Of a DNA stretch of 64,000 nucleotides, positions 52,343-60,581 are shown piece by piece (the stretch's first letter is position 1; every line of letters starts with the position of its first letter). A program made the position numbers and the translations under genes. The notes under the pieces are model-generated. The model was given only the letters and a program-made list of their open reading frames with translations, searched no databases and was not told the DNA's origin. This DNA is from Sphingomonas sp. Leaf67 (lineage in GTDB: Bacteria > Pseudomonadota > Alphaproteobacteria > Sphingomonadales > Sphingomonadaceae). Location: positions 434,001 through 498,000 of the forward strand of contig NZ_LMLP01000001.1 in assembly GCF_001421965.1 (NCBI RefSeq). The letters are read 5' to 3'.

Positions 52343-53746
52343 ATGGCCGAAAACCCGCAACCCGCTCGCTATCGCCCCCGCACCGATATTCTGGGTCTGG
52401 GCGATCCGTTCTACGACGCCGTGGCCCCGGCGTCGTTCCCGGCGCACATCCTGCGCTTTCGCAACGACCACGCGGCGGCGCAGATCGGCATCGGGTCGGG
52501 CGACGGCACCGCCGACACCCTGCCCCTGACCGACGAAGCATGGCTCGACCATTTCGGCCGCTTCACCCCTCTGCCCGGCAGCATCCCGCAACCGCTGGCG
52601 TTGCGCTATCACGGCCATCAGTTTCAGTCGTACAACCCCGATATCGGCGACGGACGCGGCTTCCTGTTCGCGCAGGCGACCGACGACCGCGACCGTCTGC
52701 TCGACCTCGGCACCAAGGGGTCGGGCCAGACACCGTACAGCCGGTTCGGCGACGGGCGCCTGACGCTGAAAGGGGGCGTGCGCGAAGTGCTGGCGACCGA
52801 GATGCTGGAGGCGCTGAACGTCCCGACCTCGCGCAGCTTCTCGCTGATCGAGACCGGAGAGGAGCTGGTCCGCGGCGACGAACCGTCGCCGACCCGTTCG
52901 GCGGTGCTGGTCCGGCTGAACCACAGCCATGTCCGTATCGGCACGTTCCAGCGTCTCGCCTACGAACGGGATGCCGACGCGATGCGCCGGCTGGTCGACT
53001 ATGTCCTGACCCGCCTGCATGGTCGCACACCGGGCAGCACGCCCGCGATCGACCTGTTCGACGAAGTCGTCGGTCGCGTCGCCACGCTCGCCGGGCGGTT
53101 GATGGCGGCCGGGTTCGTGCACGGCGTGCTCAACACCGACAACATCAACGTCACCGGCGAGAGCTTCGACTATGGCCCGTGGCGGTTCGCGCCTACATGG
53201 GACGTCGGGTTCACCGCCGCCTATTTCGACCATCACGGCCTTTACGCCTTTGGTCGTCAGCCAGACGCGATGCACTGGAACGTCATGCAACTGGCGGTGG
53301 CGCTGCGTACCGTGGTCGACGCACCGCCGCTGATCGAGGTGCTGGAAACCTTCCCCGAACGCCATGCGACGGCAGCGGCGGAGGCGCTGCTGTGGCGGCT
53401 GGGCGTCCGTCCCATCGATCCGGCCAGCGACCGCGCGCTCGCCGATGCGGTAACGACGGCGCTCGCCACCTCCCACATGCCGATCGACGATTTCTTTTTC
53501 GAAGCGTTCGGCGGCTGCCTTCCTGAAGGCGACGACGGGACCACGTTCGAGGAAGTCCGCGCGCGGCTGTCGGAGTATCGTCCGCGCCGCGACCGCAGCC
53601 ATTCCTATTGGTCCGATGGCACACCCTGTTCGATGCTGATCGACGAGGTCGAGGCGATCTGGGCCGCCATCGCCGAACGGGACGATTGGACACCGTTTCA
53701 TGAAAAGGTCGCCGCGATCCGCCGCATGGGGCAGGCGCTTGCCTGA
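52343..53746 (+). CDS. selO: Protein adenylyltransferase SelO (YdiU)
   Basis: 467 aa, close to the usual 480-500. SelO is a pseudokinase-fold enzyme that AMPylates proteins in redox stress. Landmarks: LALRYHGHQFQSYNPDIGDG, DLGTKGSGQTPYSRFGDG (ATP-binding glycine-rich part), VREVLATEMLEAL, catalytic NTDN in VHGVLNTDNINVTG and SFDYGPWRF in place of DFG, then DQP-like binding residues. The C-terminal selenocysteine/cysteine of eukaryotic SelO is not expected in bacteria and is absent. No ribosome site is visible before ATG; a leaderless message is possible. Confidence 0.95.
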   Translation: MAENPQPARYRPRTDILGLGDPFYDAVAPASFPAHILRFRNDHAAAQIGIGSGDGTADTLPLTDEAWLDHFGRFTPLPGSIPQPLALRYHGHQFQSYNPDIGDGRGFLFAQATDDRDRLLDLGTKGSGQTPYSRFGDGRLTLKGGVREVLATEMLEALNVPTSRSFSLIETGEELVRGDEPSPTRSAVLVRLNHSHVRIGTFQRLAYERDADAMRRLVDYVLTRLHGRTPGSTPAIDLFDEVVGRVATLAGRLMAAGFVHGVLNTDNINVTGESFDYGPWRFAPTWDVGFTAAYFDHHGLYAFGRQPDAMHWNVMQLAVALRTVVDAPPLIEVLETFPERHATAAAEALLWRLGVRPIDPASDRALADAVTTALATSHMPIDDFFFEAFGGCLPEGDDGTTFEEVRARLSEYRPRRDRSHSYWSDGTPCSMLIDEVEAIWAAIAERDDWTPFHEKVAAIRRMGQALA

Positions 53747-53832
53747 CGCCGGTCGATCGTAGCACATAACTGGCATCGTCGCGCGATCTGGTCCAAGGAT
53801 GCGCGGCAAACAGGAGGCGGATACAACTACGC

Positions 53833-55242
53833 ATGGCCGAACTCGTCTCGACCGAACCCGCAACCGGCGCGACCCTGTGGCGTGCCCCGATCGGCGATGC
53901 CGATACCGAAGTCGCCGCCGCCCGTGCCGGATGGGCCGGCTGGGCTTCGCGTTCGCTCGCCTACCGGATCGAGGCGATGCGCCGCTTCGCCAATGTCGTG
54001 CGCAGCCGGTCGGAGGCGTTTGCCGATGTGATCGCCCGCGAAACCGGCAAGCCGCTATGGGAAGCGCGGACCGAGGTCGAAACGGTCATCGCGAAGGTCG
54101 AGATCTCGATCACCGCATACGGCGAACGTACCAGCCAGCGGCGGCTGGAGGCACAGTCCAGTTCCCGCATGGCGCTGCGCCACAAACCACATGGCGTGCT
54201 GGCGGTATTGGGGCCGTATAATTTCCCGGCGCACCTGCCCAACGGCCACATCATCCCGGCGCTGATCGCCGGCAATGCGGTCGTGTTCAAACCGTCGGAG
54301 AAAACCCCGGCGAGCGGCGCCTTCCTCGTCGACTGCTACCGCGCGGGCGGCGTGCCCGAGGATTGCGTCCGGCTGTTGATCGGCGGTCCCGAACAGGGCC
54401 GTGCCCTGGCCAGCCATCCCGATATCGACGGCCTGCTCTTTACCGGATCGGCCCGCACCGGCATCGCGCTCAACCGCCAGTTCGCCGAAACGCCGGAGAA
54501 AATTCTGGCGCTGGAAATGGGCGGCAACAACCCGATCATCGTCTGGAGCACGCCCGACCTGTATGCCGCCGCCGTGCTGGTCGTGCAGTCGGCGTTCACC
54601 TCCGCCGGACAGCGATGCACCGCCGCGCGTCGCCTGATCGTCGAACGGCGGCTGGCCGAACCGCTGCTGGTCGAGATCAACCGGCTGTGCGAACGCCTGA
54701 TCGTTGGCGAACCCCATGCCGATCCCGCACCGTTCATGGGGCCGGTCATCGACAACGAAGCCGCCGATCAGCTGACGGAGAGCTTCCTGTCGCTGACCTC
54801 GCGCGGCGGGCGTCCGCTTCGCTTCATGCAGCGGCTGGTCGACGGGCGTCCATTCCTGACCCCCGGCATCATCGACATGTCGGATACCGCCGAACGCAGC
54901 GACGTCGAACTGTTCGGGCCGTTGCTGCAAGTGTTCCGCGTCGACAGCTTCGAAGCCGCCATCGCCGAGGCGAACAACACCCGCTACGGCCTGTCGGCCT
55001 CGCTGATCTCCTCCGATCCGCAGCTGTATGACGGCTTCTGGGCCAATATCCGTGCCGGCATCGTCAACTGGAACCGCCCGACCAACGGCGCTTCCTCGGC
55101 CGCGCCGTTCGGCGGTATCGGCTGGTCGGGCAATCACCGTCCCTCCGCCTATTATGCCGCCGACTATTGCGCCTATCCGGTCGTCTCGGCCGAAGCCGAG
55201 CAGGCGCGCGCGTCGATCGGCATCGGGCTGCGCAACCAATAG
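53833..55242 (+). CDS. astD: Succinylglutamate-semialdehyde dehydrogenase-like (AstD)
   Basis: 469 aa. Aldehyde dehydrogenase superfamily: VLGPYNFPAHLPNGHIIPAL, FKPSEKTPASG, FTGSARTG, catalytic Glu in ALEMGGNNPIIVW and Cys in SAGQRCTAARR. The NFPAHLPNGHIIPALIAGNA segment is the distinctive AstD wording. AstD is the fourth step of arginine succinyltransferase catabolism. None of astA, astB, astC or astE is in the window, so this is a lone copy here. GGAGG lies about 18 bases upstream of the start. Confidence 0.88.
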   Translation: MAELVSTEPATGATLWRAPIGDADTEVAAARAGWAGWASRSLAYRIEAMRRFANVVRSRSEAFADVIARETGKPLWEARTEVETVIAKVEISITAYGERTSQRRLEAQSSSRMALRHKPHGVLAVLGPYNFPAHLPNGHIIPALIAGNAVVFKPSEKTPASGAFLVDCYRAGGVPEDCVRLLIGGPEQGRALASHPDIDGLLFTGSARTGIALNRQFAETPEKILALEMGGNNPIIVWSTPDLYAAAVLVVQSAFTSAGQRCTAARRLIVERRLAEPLLVEINRLCERLIVGEPHADPAPFMGPVIDNEAADQLTESFLSLTSRGGRPLRFMQRLVDGRPFLTPGIIDMSDTAERSDVELFGPLLQVFRVDSFEAAIAEANNTRYGLSASLISSDPQLYDGFWANIRAGIVNWNRPTNGASSAAPFGGIGWSGNHRPSAYYAADYCAYPVVSAEAEQARASIGIGLRNQ

Positions 55243-55319
55243 CCCGCTAAACAATCCCTTCCCCGCTCCCAAGCAAGCGTCGGTTGCCTGGGAACGGCGT
55301 CGGCCGCATCTACGCTATC

Positions 55320-56108
55320 ATGGCAACGCTACTCGATCCGACCGCGCGCGGGCGCGTCATTCTTGTCGGGGCGGGTCCGGGCGATCCCGGCCTGCTGACC
55401 GTCCGCGCGGTGGAGGCGCTCAAGACCGCCGACGTCGTCGTCCATGACGGACTGATCGACCCGCGCGTGCTCGACTTGGTGCCACCCACCGCGCAGCGCA
55501 TCTCGGTCGCCAAGCAGCGCGCGCGCCACACCCTGCCACAGGAAGCGATCAACGCGCTGATCGTCGCCCATGTGAAAACGGGCGCGATCGTGATCCGGTT
55601 GAAGGGCGGCGACCCGTTCATATTCGGCCGCGGCGGTGAGGAGGTGGAGGCGGTACGCGCCGCCGGTCTGCCCGTAGAGGTCATTCCCGGCGTCTCGGCC
55701 GCGCTCGGCTGTGCGGCCGGCGCGATGTTGCCGCTGACCCATCGTGACTGGTCGTCGGCGGTCAGCTTCGTCGCCGGCCAGTGCAAGGGGTTGAGCGAGC
55801 AGGACTGGTCGGGCCTCGCCGGACAGGGCCGCACGCTGGTGATCTACATGGGCGTCGCGACCGCCGAAGCCATTGCCGACAAGCTGATGGCCGATGGCGT
55901 CGCCCCCGACATGCCCGTCGCGGTGCTGGAACGCGGCACCTATGCCGACGCCCGCGCACTGCGCACCCTCCTCGCCGATCTCGGCCCGATGGTCGCGCGG
56001 GAGGACGTGAAGAGCCCGGCGGTGATCGTCGTCGGGGAAGTCGTGCAACTGGCCGATGCCGAGGACAAGCTCGGCAACTGGGCGAAAGCGGCGGAGGCGC
56101 TAACATGA
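55320..56108 (+). CDS. cobA: Uroporphyrinogen-III C-methyltransferase (siroheme synthesis)
   Basis: 262 aa. SUMT core without CysG N-terminal dehydrogenase domain: ILVGAGPGDPGLLTVRAVEAL, VVVHDGLI, VIRLKGGDPFIFGRGGEE, VIPGVSAALGCAAGAMLPLTHRD, then VIYMGVATAEAI. It methylates uroporphyrinogen III to precorrin-2, needed for siroheme of the sulfite reductase encoded downstream. This gene leads the sulfate-assimilation operon; the stop overlaps the DUF2849 ATG by 4 nt. No promoter hexamers stand out. Confidence 0.95.
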   Translation: MATLLDPTARGRVILVGAGPGDPGLLTVRAVEALKTADVVVHDGLIDPRVLDLVPPTAQRISVAKQRARHTLPQEAINALIVAHVKTGAIVIRLKGGDPFIFGRGGEEVEAVRAAGLPVEVIPGVSAALGCAAGAMLPLTHRDWSSAVSFVAGQCKGLSEQDWSGLAGQGRTLVIYMGVATAEAIADKLMADGVAPDMPVAVLERGTYADARALRTLLADLGPMVAREDVKSPAVIVVGEVVQLADAEDKLGNWAKAAEALT

Positions 56109-56401
56109 AGCTGCTGACTGGAAACGACCTCGCCAGCGGCGATGTGACGTGGTGGACCGGCCGCGACTGGTCGCGCCATGTCGAGGATGCCGCCGATGTC
56201 GGCGAGGACGGCGAACGCATCGCCTCGGTCGAGGAAGCGGCACGGCGGGTCAACGTGCCCTATGTGATCGACGCGGTGGCGACGCCCGGAGGCCCCCGTC
56301 CGGCGCATATCAAGGACCGCATCCGGGCGCTGGGTCCGACGGTGCGAACCGACCTGACGCTCAAGCCTGCCGATCCGAACGCCGGGGCGTGGGTCATCTA
56401 A
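56105..56401 (+). CDS. DUF2849 protein of the sulfite-reductase operon
   Basis: 98 aa. LLTGNDLASGDVTWWTG, WSRHVEDAA and the C-terminal LTLKPADPNAGAWVI are typical of DUF2849, a small family that in alphaproteobacteria is found between siroheme methylase and sulfite reductase genes. Biochemical role unknown; a chaperone or electron-partner role for the reductase has been assumed from context. Start overlaps the cobA stop. A repeat element of about 200 bases separates it from the reductase gene. Confidence 0.9.
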   Translation: MKLLTGNDLASGDVTWWTGRDWSRHVEDAADVGEDGERIASVEEAARRVNVPYVIDAVATPGGPRPAHIKDRIRALGPTVRTDLTLKPADPNAGAWVI

Positions 56402-56404
56402 TCA

Positions 56405-56598
56405 AGCTCCTCCCCAGCATGGGGAGGGGGACCAGCCGCAGGCTGGTGGAGGGGGGTGTCCCCAAGCGCCGCGCTGGTGGAGAACCCCCTACCATCGCTG
56501 ACGCGATGGTCCCCAGTATCGGGTCGGATCGTTCCCCGAACGATCCTTGACCATGCGGGGCATGGTCAACCCGATACTCCGTGCCGGGGAGGAAACAG
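56405..56598. repeat. REP-like element with inserted palindrome module
   Basis: Same hairpin wording as 35907-36036: CTCCTCCCCAGCATGGGGAG, ACCAGCCGCAGGCTGGT, ACCATCGCTGACGCGATGGT and, at the end, CCGTGCCGGGGAGG. Between TCCCC and CCGTGCCGGGG about 64 bases are inserted that do not occur in the first copy (56515-56578). It lies between two genes of the same operon, so it may modulate read-through or mRNA processing. Confidence 0.8.
56515..56578. repeat. Three-stem cruciform inside the repeat
   Basis: Outer stem AGTATCGGGT (56515-56524) with ACCCGATACT (56569-56578); inner hairpin 1 GGATCGTTC-CCC-GAACGATCC (56526-56546); inner hairpin 2 TTGACCATGC-GGG-GCATGGTCAA (56547-56569). All stems are perfect. 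The two 3-nt loops CCC and GGG are complementary. It ends 29 bases before the sulfite reductase start. DNA palindrome or RNA three-way junction are both possible. Confidence 0.8.
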
Positions 56599-56607
56599 GA
56601 AGAAGCG

Positions 56608-58242
56608 ATGTACCAGTACGATACCTATGACCAGTCCATCGTCGATGCCCGCGTCGCCGAATTCCGCGATCAGGTCGAACGCCGTCTGTCGGGCCATCTG
56701 ACCGAGGACCAGTTCAAGCCGCTGCGGCTGATGAACGGCCTTTATCTCCAGCTTCACGCCTATATGCTGCGCGTCGCCATCCCTTACGGCACGCTGTCGT
56801 CGGCGCAGATGCGCGTGCTGGCCGACATCGCCCGTACCTATGATCGCGGTTACGGGCACTTCACCACGCGTCAGAATCTCCAGTTCAACTGGATCAAGCT
56901 GGCCGACACGCCCGACATTCTGGAAAAGCTGGCGAAGTTCGAGATGCACGCCATCCAGACCAGCGGCAACTGCATCCGCAACATCAGTTCCGACCAGTTC
57001 GCCGGTGCCGCCGCCGACGAGACGACCGACCCGCGTCCATGGGCGGAATTGCTGCGCCAATGGAGCACCTTCCACCCAGAATTCAGCTACCTGCCGCGCA
57101 AGTTCAAGATAGCGGTGATCGCGGCGGACGAAGACCGCGCCGCGATGCGGCTGCACGACATTGGCCTGCGCATCGTCGAACGCGACGGCGTGGCCGGTGC
57201 GCAGGTCTATGTCGGCGGTGGCATGGGCCGCACCCCGATGATCGCGCCGCTGGTCAACGACTTCGTGCCGCTGTCGGACCTGATGAGCTATCTGGAAGCG
57301 TGCCTGCGCGTCTACAATCGCTACGGCCGCCGCGACAATATGTACAAGGCGCGGATCAAGATCCTGATCCACGAGATCGGCGTCGACAAATATCGTGCCG
57401 AAGTCGCCGACGAATTCGCGCATATCAAGACGCTGGGCATCGACCCGCCGCAGGCCGAATTCGACCGCATCGCCGCCTTCTTCGCCGATCCGGCCTTCGC
57501 CGACACGTCCGGCGATGCGCCGGTCGATCGGAGCGACGCCGGCTTCGCGGCATGGCTGGACCAGAATACGCATGCCCACAAGCGTGCCGGCTATACGATC
57601 GTCACGATCAGCCTGAAGCCGACCGGCGGCATCCCCGGTGACGCATCGGCCGATCAGATCGACGCGATGGCCGATCTGGCCGAGGCGCACAGCTTTGCCG
57701 AACTGCGCGTCACCCATGCGCAGAACATCGTCCTGCCGCACGTCCGTTCGGTCGATCTGCGCACGGTCTATGACCGGCTGGTCGCGATCGGACTGGCCGA
57801 AGCCAATCTCGACCTCATCACCGACATCATCGCCTGCCCCGGTCTCGATTATTGCAGCCTCGCCAACGCCCGGTCGATCCCGCTCGCGCAGAAGATCGCC
57901 GACCGCTTCGCCGATCCGGTGCGCCAGCGCGATCTGGGCGAATTGAAGCTGAAGATCAGTGGCTGCATCAACGCCTGCGGCCATCATCACGCCGGCCATA
58001 TCGGCATCCTCGGCGTCGACCGGAAGGGTACCGAGAATTTCCAGCTGTTGCTCGGGGGATCGGGTGCGGAGGACGTTTCGCTCGCCAAGATCACCGGCCC
58101 CGGCTTCTCGGAGGACGGCGTAGTCGACGCGATCGAGCGGGTGACCGACCGCTATCTCGCCGAACGTGCGACCGGCGAGCGTTTCGTCGACACCTACCGC
58201 CGGATCGGCATGGAACCGTTCAAGGAGGCCATTTATGGGTAA
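56608..58242 (+). CDS. cysI: Nitrite/sulfite reductase (assimilatory, siroheme [4Fe-4S])
   Basis: 544 aa from ATG 56608, CAGGAAG seven bases upstream. Two-fold ferredoxin-like/siroheme repeats: DRGYGHFTTRQNLQFNWIKL, IQTSGNCIRNISSDQFAG, GGMGRTPMIAP, and the C-terminal IACPGLDYCSLANARSIP with KISGCINACGHHHAGHIGI. The four Cys (C-x5-C and C-x3-C) bind the coupled cluster and siroheme. Operon context (siroheme methylase, APS reductase) favours sulfite over nitrite as substrate. Overlaps the Rid gene by 8 nt. Confidence 0.93.
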   Translation: MYQYDTYDQSIVDARVAEFRDQVERRLSGHLTEDQFKPLRLMNGLYLQLHAYMLRVAIPYGTLSSAQMRVLADIARTYDRGYGHFTTRQNLQFNWIKLADTPDILEKLAKFEMHAIQTSGNCIRNISSDQFAGAAADETTDPRPWAELLRQWSTFHPEFSYLPRKFKIAVIAADEDRAAMRLHDIGLRIVERDGVAGAQVYVGGGMGRTPMIAPLVNDFVPLSDLMSYLEACLRVYNRYGRRDNMYKARIKILIHEIGVDKYRAEVADEFAHIKTLGIDPPQAEFDRIAAFFADPAFADTSGDAPVDRSDAGFAAWLDQNTHAHKRAGYTIVTISLKPTGGIPGDASADQIDAMADLAEAHSFAELRVTHAQNIVLPHVRSVDLRTVYDRLVAIGLAEANLDLITDIIACPGLDYCSLANARSIPLAQKIADRFADPVRQRDLGELKLKISGCINACGHHHAGHIGILGVDRKGTENFQLLLGGSGAEDVSLAKITGPGFSEDGVVDAIERVTDRYLAERATGERFVDTYRRIGMEPFKEAIYG

Positions 58243-58642
58243 GCGTTCTGCCGTTTTCCCGGCCGCACCGCACGCGCTTTATGCCGAACATGGCTATTCA
58301 CCCGCCGTCCGGGCCGGCGAGCTGCTGTTCGTCTCGGGACAGGTCGGCGCGCGGATCGATGGCACGCCCGAACCCGATCTGGCGGACGAGATCGCGCTCG
58401 CCTTTACCAACCTGACTGTCGTGCTGGCGGGCGCAGGCTGCACCCCGGCGGACGTGATCGACGTACAGTTGTTCACGACCGATCCCGAAGCAGTCTTCCC
58501 GCTGCTGTTCGCCCATCACCCCGCTTATTGGGGCGAAGGTCCCCTGCCCGCGCTGACCGCCGCCGGCGTCACTTGGCTCGCCGGCTTCCGGTTCGAGATC
58601 AAGGTCGTCGCGCGCATTCCCCACGAAGGAGCCGCCGCATGA
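58235..58642 (+). CDS. Rid (YjgF/YER057c/UK114) family protein lacking the deaminase arginine
   Basis: 135 aa from ATG 58235; AAGGAGG (58222-58228) six bases upstream lies inside cysI. Family landmarks: LLFVSGQVGARIDGTPE, AFTNLTVVLAGAGCTPADVI, and PLPALTAAGVTWLAGFRFEI. The catalytic Arg of RidA (Arg105, in PARS) is replaced by Leu107 (PALT), so imine deaminase activity is not expected by current knowledge. Sits between cysI and the DUF934 gene with overlaps on both sides (8 and 4 nt), so it is co-produced with the cysteine pathway. Confidence 0.88.
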   Translation: MGKRSAVFPAAPHALYAEHGYSPAVRAGELLFVSGQVGARIDGTPEPDLADEIALAFTNLTVVLAGAGCTPADVIDVQLFTTDPEAVFPLLFAHHPAYWGEGPLPALTAAGVTWLAGFRFEIKVVARIPHEGAAA

Positions 58643-59064
58643 GCGAGCCGCTACGCCTGCGCGACGACGCCGCGCATGACGAACCCGCCGTCACGCTCGA
58701 CGCCTTTCTCGGCCAGTCGAACGCGACCGCCGTCCGGATCGAGGCGGGCGACGATGCCCGGCTGCTGCTGCCGCATATCGACCGGCTGGCGCTGATCGAG
58801 GTCAGCTTTCCCAAGTTTCGCGACGGCCGTGGCTATTCCGCCGGACGTATCCTGCGTGAAGCAGGCTATACCGGCGAACTGCGCGCCGAAGGCGACGTAC
58901 TGGTCGACCAAATCCCGCTGATGCGTCGCTGCGGCTTCGACAGCTTCGCGCCCGCCGCGCCGGTCGATCCTGCCGCGCTCGAACGCGCGCTGGAACGCTA
59001 TGACCATGTCTATCAATCGGCGGCCGATGGGCAGGTGCCGGTGTGGAAATTACGTCATGGCTGA
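58639..59064 (+). CDS. DUF934 protein
   Basis: 141 aa. LDAFLGQSNATAVRIEAGDD, HIDRLALIEVSFPKFRDGRG, YSAGRILREAGYTGELRAEG, VLVDQIPLMRRCGFDSF are hallmark segments of DUF934, nearly always encoded between sulfite reductase and (P)APS reductase in alpha- and betaproteobacteria. Presumed accessory factor of assimilatory sulfate reduction. Starts in ATGA overlap with the Rid gene and overlaps cysH by 8 nt. Confidence 0.92.
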   Translation: MSEPLRLRDDAAHDEPAVTLDAFLGQSNATAVRIEAGDDARLLLPHIDRLALIEVSFPKFRDGRGYSAGRILREAGYTGELRAEGDVLVDQIPLMRRCGFDSFAPAAPVDPAALERALERYDHVYQSAADGQVPVWKLRHG

Positions 59065-59842
59065 TGCCGACCCCGATATTCGCGTCCGCGACCGGCTGGA
59101 CATCGCCCCCCGCTTCACCGCCGCCGATGCGCAGGCGCTGAACGAACGCTTTCAGGGCGTATCGACGCACGACATGCTGACCGTCGCCTTGGGTGAGCGG
59201 TTGCTCGGTAATGTCACGGCGGTGTCGTCGTTCGGCGCGGAATCCGCGGTGCTGCTGCACCTGATCGCCTCCGTCGATCGCTCGGTCCCCGTGCTGTTCC
59301 TCGAAACCGGCAAGCATTTCCCCGAAACGCTCGCGTACCGCGACTTGCTGGTCGACCGGCTGGGCCTGACCGATTTCCGCAACCTGCGTCCTGATCCGGC
59401 GCTGCTGGCGGCAAAGGACGCGACCGGGTTGCGCTGGTCCTATGACCCCGATGGCTGCTGCGACATCCGCAAGGTCGAACCGCTTGCGCGTGGTCTTGCC
59501 GGGTTCGATGCCAGCTTCACCGGACGCAAGGCGTTCCAGTCGGCGACGCGTACCGCCTTGCCGCGCTTCGAACTCGACACGTCGGACACGGTCGGCCGGT
59601 TGAAGGTCAATCCGCTCATCACCTGGACCCCGGCCGATATCGACGCATACTTCGCCGAACACGACCTGCCGCGCCACCCGCTGGTTGAACAAGGTTTTCC
59701 CTCAATCGGCTGCCAACCCTGCACCAATCGCGTGAAGCCGGGCGAAGACCCGCGTTCGGGCCGCTGGGCCGGCTGGGAGAAGGTGGAATGCGGCATCCAT
59801 ACGCCCCTGCCCGATGGGGATCCGAACCTCCCGAGCTTCTGA
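59057..59842 (+). CDS. cysH: Assimilatory adenylyl-sulfate (APS) reductase
   Basis: 261 aa. PAPS/APS reductase fold: VTAVSSFGAESAVLLHLIA, VLFLETGKHFPETLAYRD, GRKAFQSATR, and the active-site Cys near the C-terminus in VECGIHTPLPD. The Cys pairs GCCDIRKVEPL and IGCQPCTNRV bind a [4Fe-4S] cluster and mark the APS-using bacterial type rather than the E. coli PAPS enzyme. It reduces APS to sulfite with thioredoxin. Last clear gene of the operon; start inside DUF934 coding end. Confidence 0.95.
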   Translation: MADADPDIRVRDRLDIAPRFTAADAQALNERFQGVSTHDMLTVALGERLLGNVTAVSSFGAESAVLLHLIASVDRSVPVLFLETGKHFPETLAYRDLLVDRLGLTDFRNLRPDPALLAAKDATGLRWSYDPDGCCDIRKVEPLARGLAGFDASFTGRKAFQSATRTALPRFELDTSDTVGRLKVNPLITWTPADIDAYFAEHDLPRHPLVEQGFPSIGCQPCTNRVKPGEDPRSGRWAGWEKVECGIHTPLPDGDPNLPSF

Positions 59843-59884
59843 CCCGCGCTTGCCCCGCCCCGGTTTCCGGCGCAAAGCGGCGCG

Positions 59885-60358
59885 ATGCAGCAATCGGCAG
59901 TCGCCTATTTCACCAACGGCCGGATCATCGTCGCGCCGGTTTCGCGCACCGGGTCGGGCGATACGATCGCCACCGACCCCAAATGGTTCGGCAAGTCGGC
60001 CAAGAAGGCGATCATCGCCCAAGCCATCGGCGAAGCGCTGACGGCATCGAGCGCGCGTGTAACCGATCCGACCCCCGAACAATGGAAGCGACAGTTCATT
60101 CCGTTTCAGGACGCGGCCGCGGTCAAGAACTTCAAGACGTTCATGCGCGAGGCCAAGCGCGTCGACATCGAGCGGACCGGCGAGACGCTGACGCTGATCC
60201 CGTTCGACAATCTCGGGGCGAACAATGGCTTCGAAGCGCGCGAGATCGAAGCGCGCAACGTCGCGGCGGACGATATCGAAGGCGTAGCGGGGACGTTGCT
60301 GATCCTGCTCGGACTGCGGCCGGATGGCGGCACATCAGTGGCAGGCGACGTGGACTGA
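59885..60358 (+). CDS. Hypothetical protein (157 aa)
   Basis: ATG 59885, 43 bases after cysH, no strong ribosome site. AVAYFTNGRIIVAPVSRTGS at the start, TIATDPKWFGKSAKKAIIAQ, then a TLTLIPFDNLGANNGFEARE region and a hydrophobic GVAGTLLILLGL end. Mixed alpha/beta and likely soluble. I do not recognise the family. It may ride on the sulfate-assimilation transcript, but its strand position alone is weak evidence for a functional link. Confidence 0.65.
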   Translation: MQQSAVAYFTNGRIIVAPVSRTGSGDTIATDPKWFGKSAKKAIIAQAIGEALTASSARVTDPTPEQWKRQFIPFQDAAAVKNFKTFMREAKRVDIERTGETLTLIPFDNLGANNGFEAREIEARNVAADDIEGVAGTLLILLGLRPDGGTSVAGDVD

Positions 60359-60406
60359 ATGCGCGCCGCTACGGCCGCCGCGATAGCTGCAGGAACATCC
60401 GACATC

Positions 60407-60505
60407 CACACCGTACCCCTGCGCCGGCGGGGGTACGGTGCCATGCAAAGCAAGCGGTAGCGTGTAAACCCTAGGCCCCCGCCTGCGCGAGGGCACGAGC
60501 GTGTA
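60407..60505. repeat. Palindromic intergenic repeat (type B-like)
   Basis: CGTACCCC (start of first hairpin) pairs with GGGGTACG around the GCGCCGGC core near 60412-60437; a second, imperfect hairpin has GCCCCCGCCTGCGCGAGGGC near 60474-60493. The CCTGCGCG core and GTGTA/TACAC ends recall the 43667 element. It lies between convergent genes and may serve as terminator. The remaining bases of the gap (60359-60581) show nothing else. Confidence 0.6.
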
Positions 60506-60581
60506 TGGGTAACGTTGGCGGCACGGACGTGCCAAAACACTCCAACGTCACCCGAACAAAGGGCCACCGCTTACCGCCACC

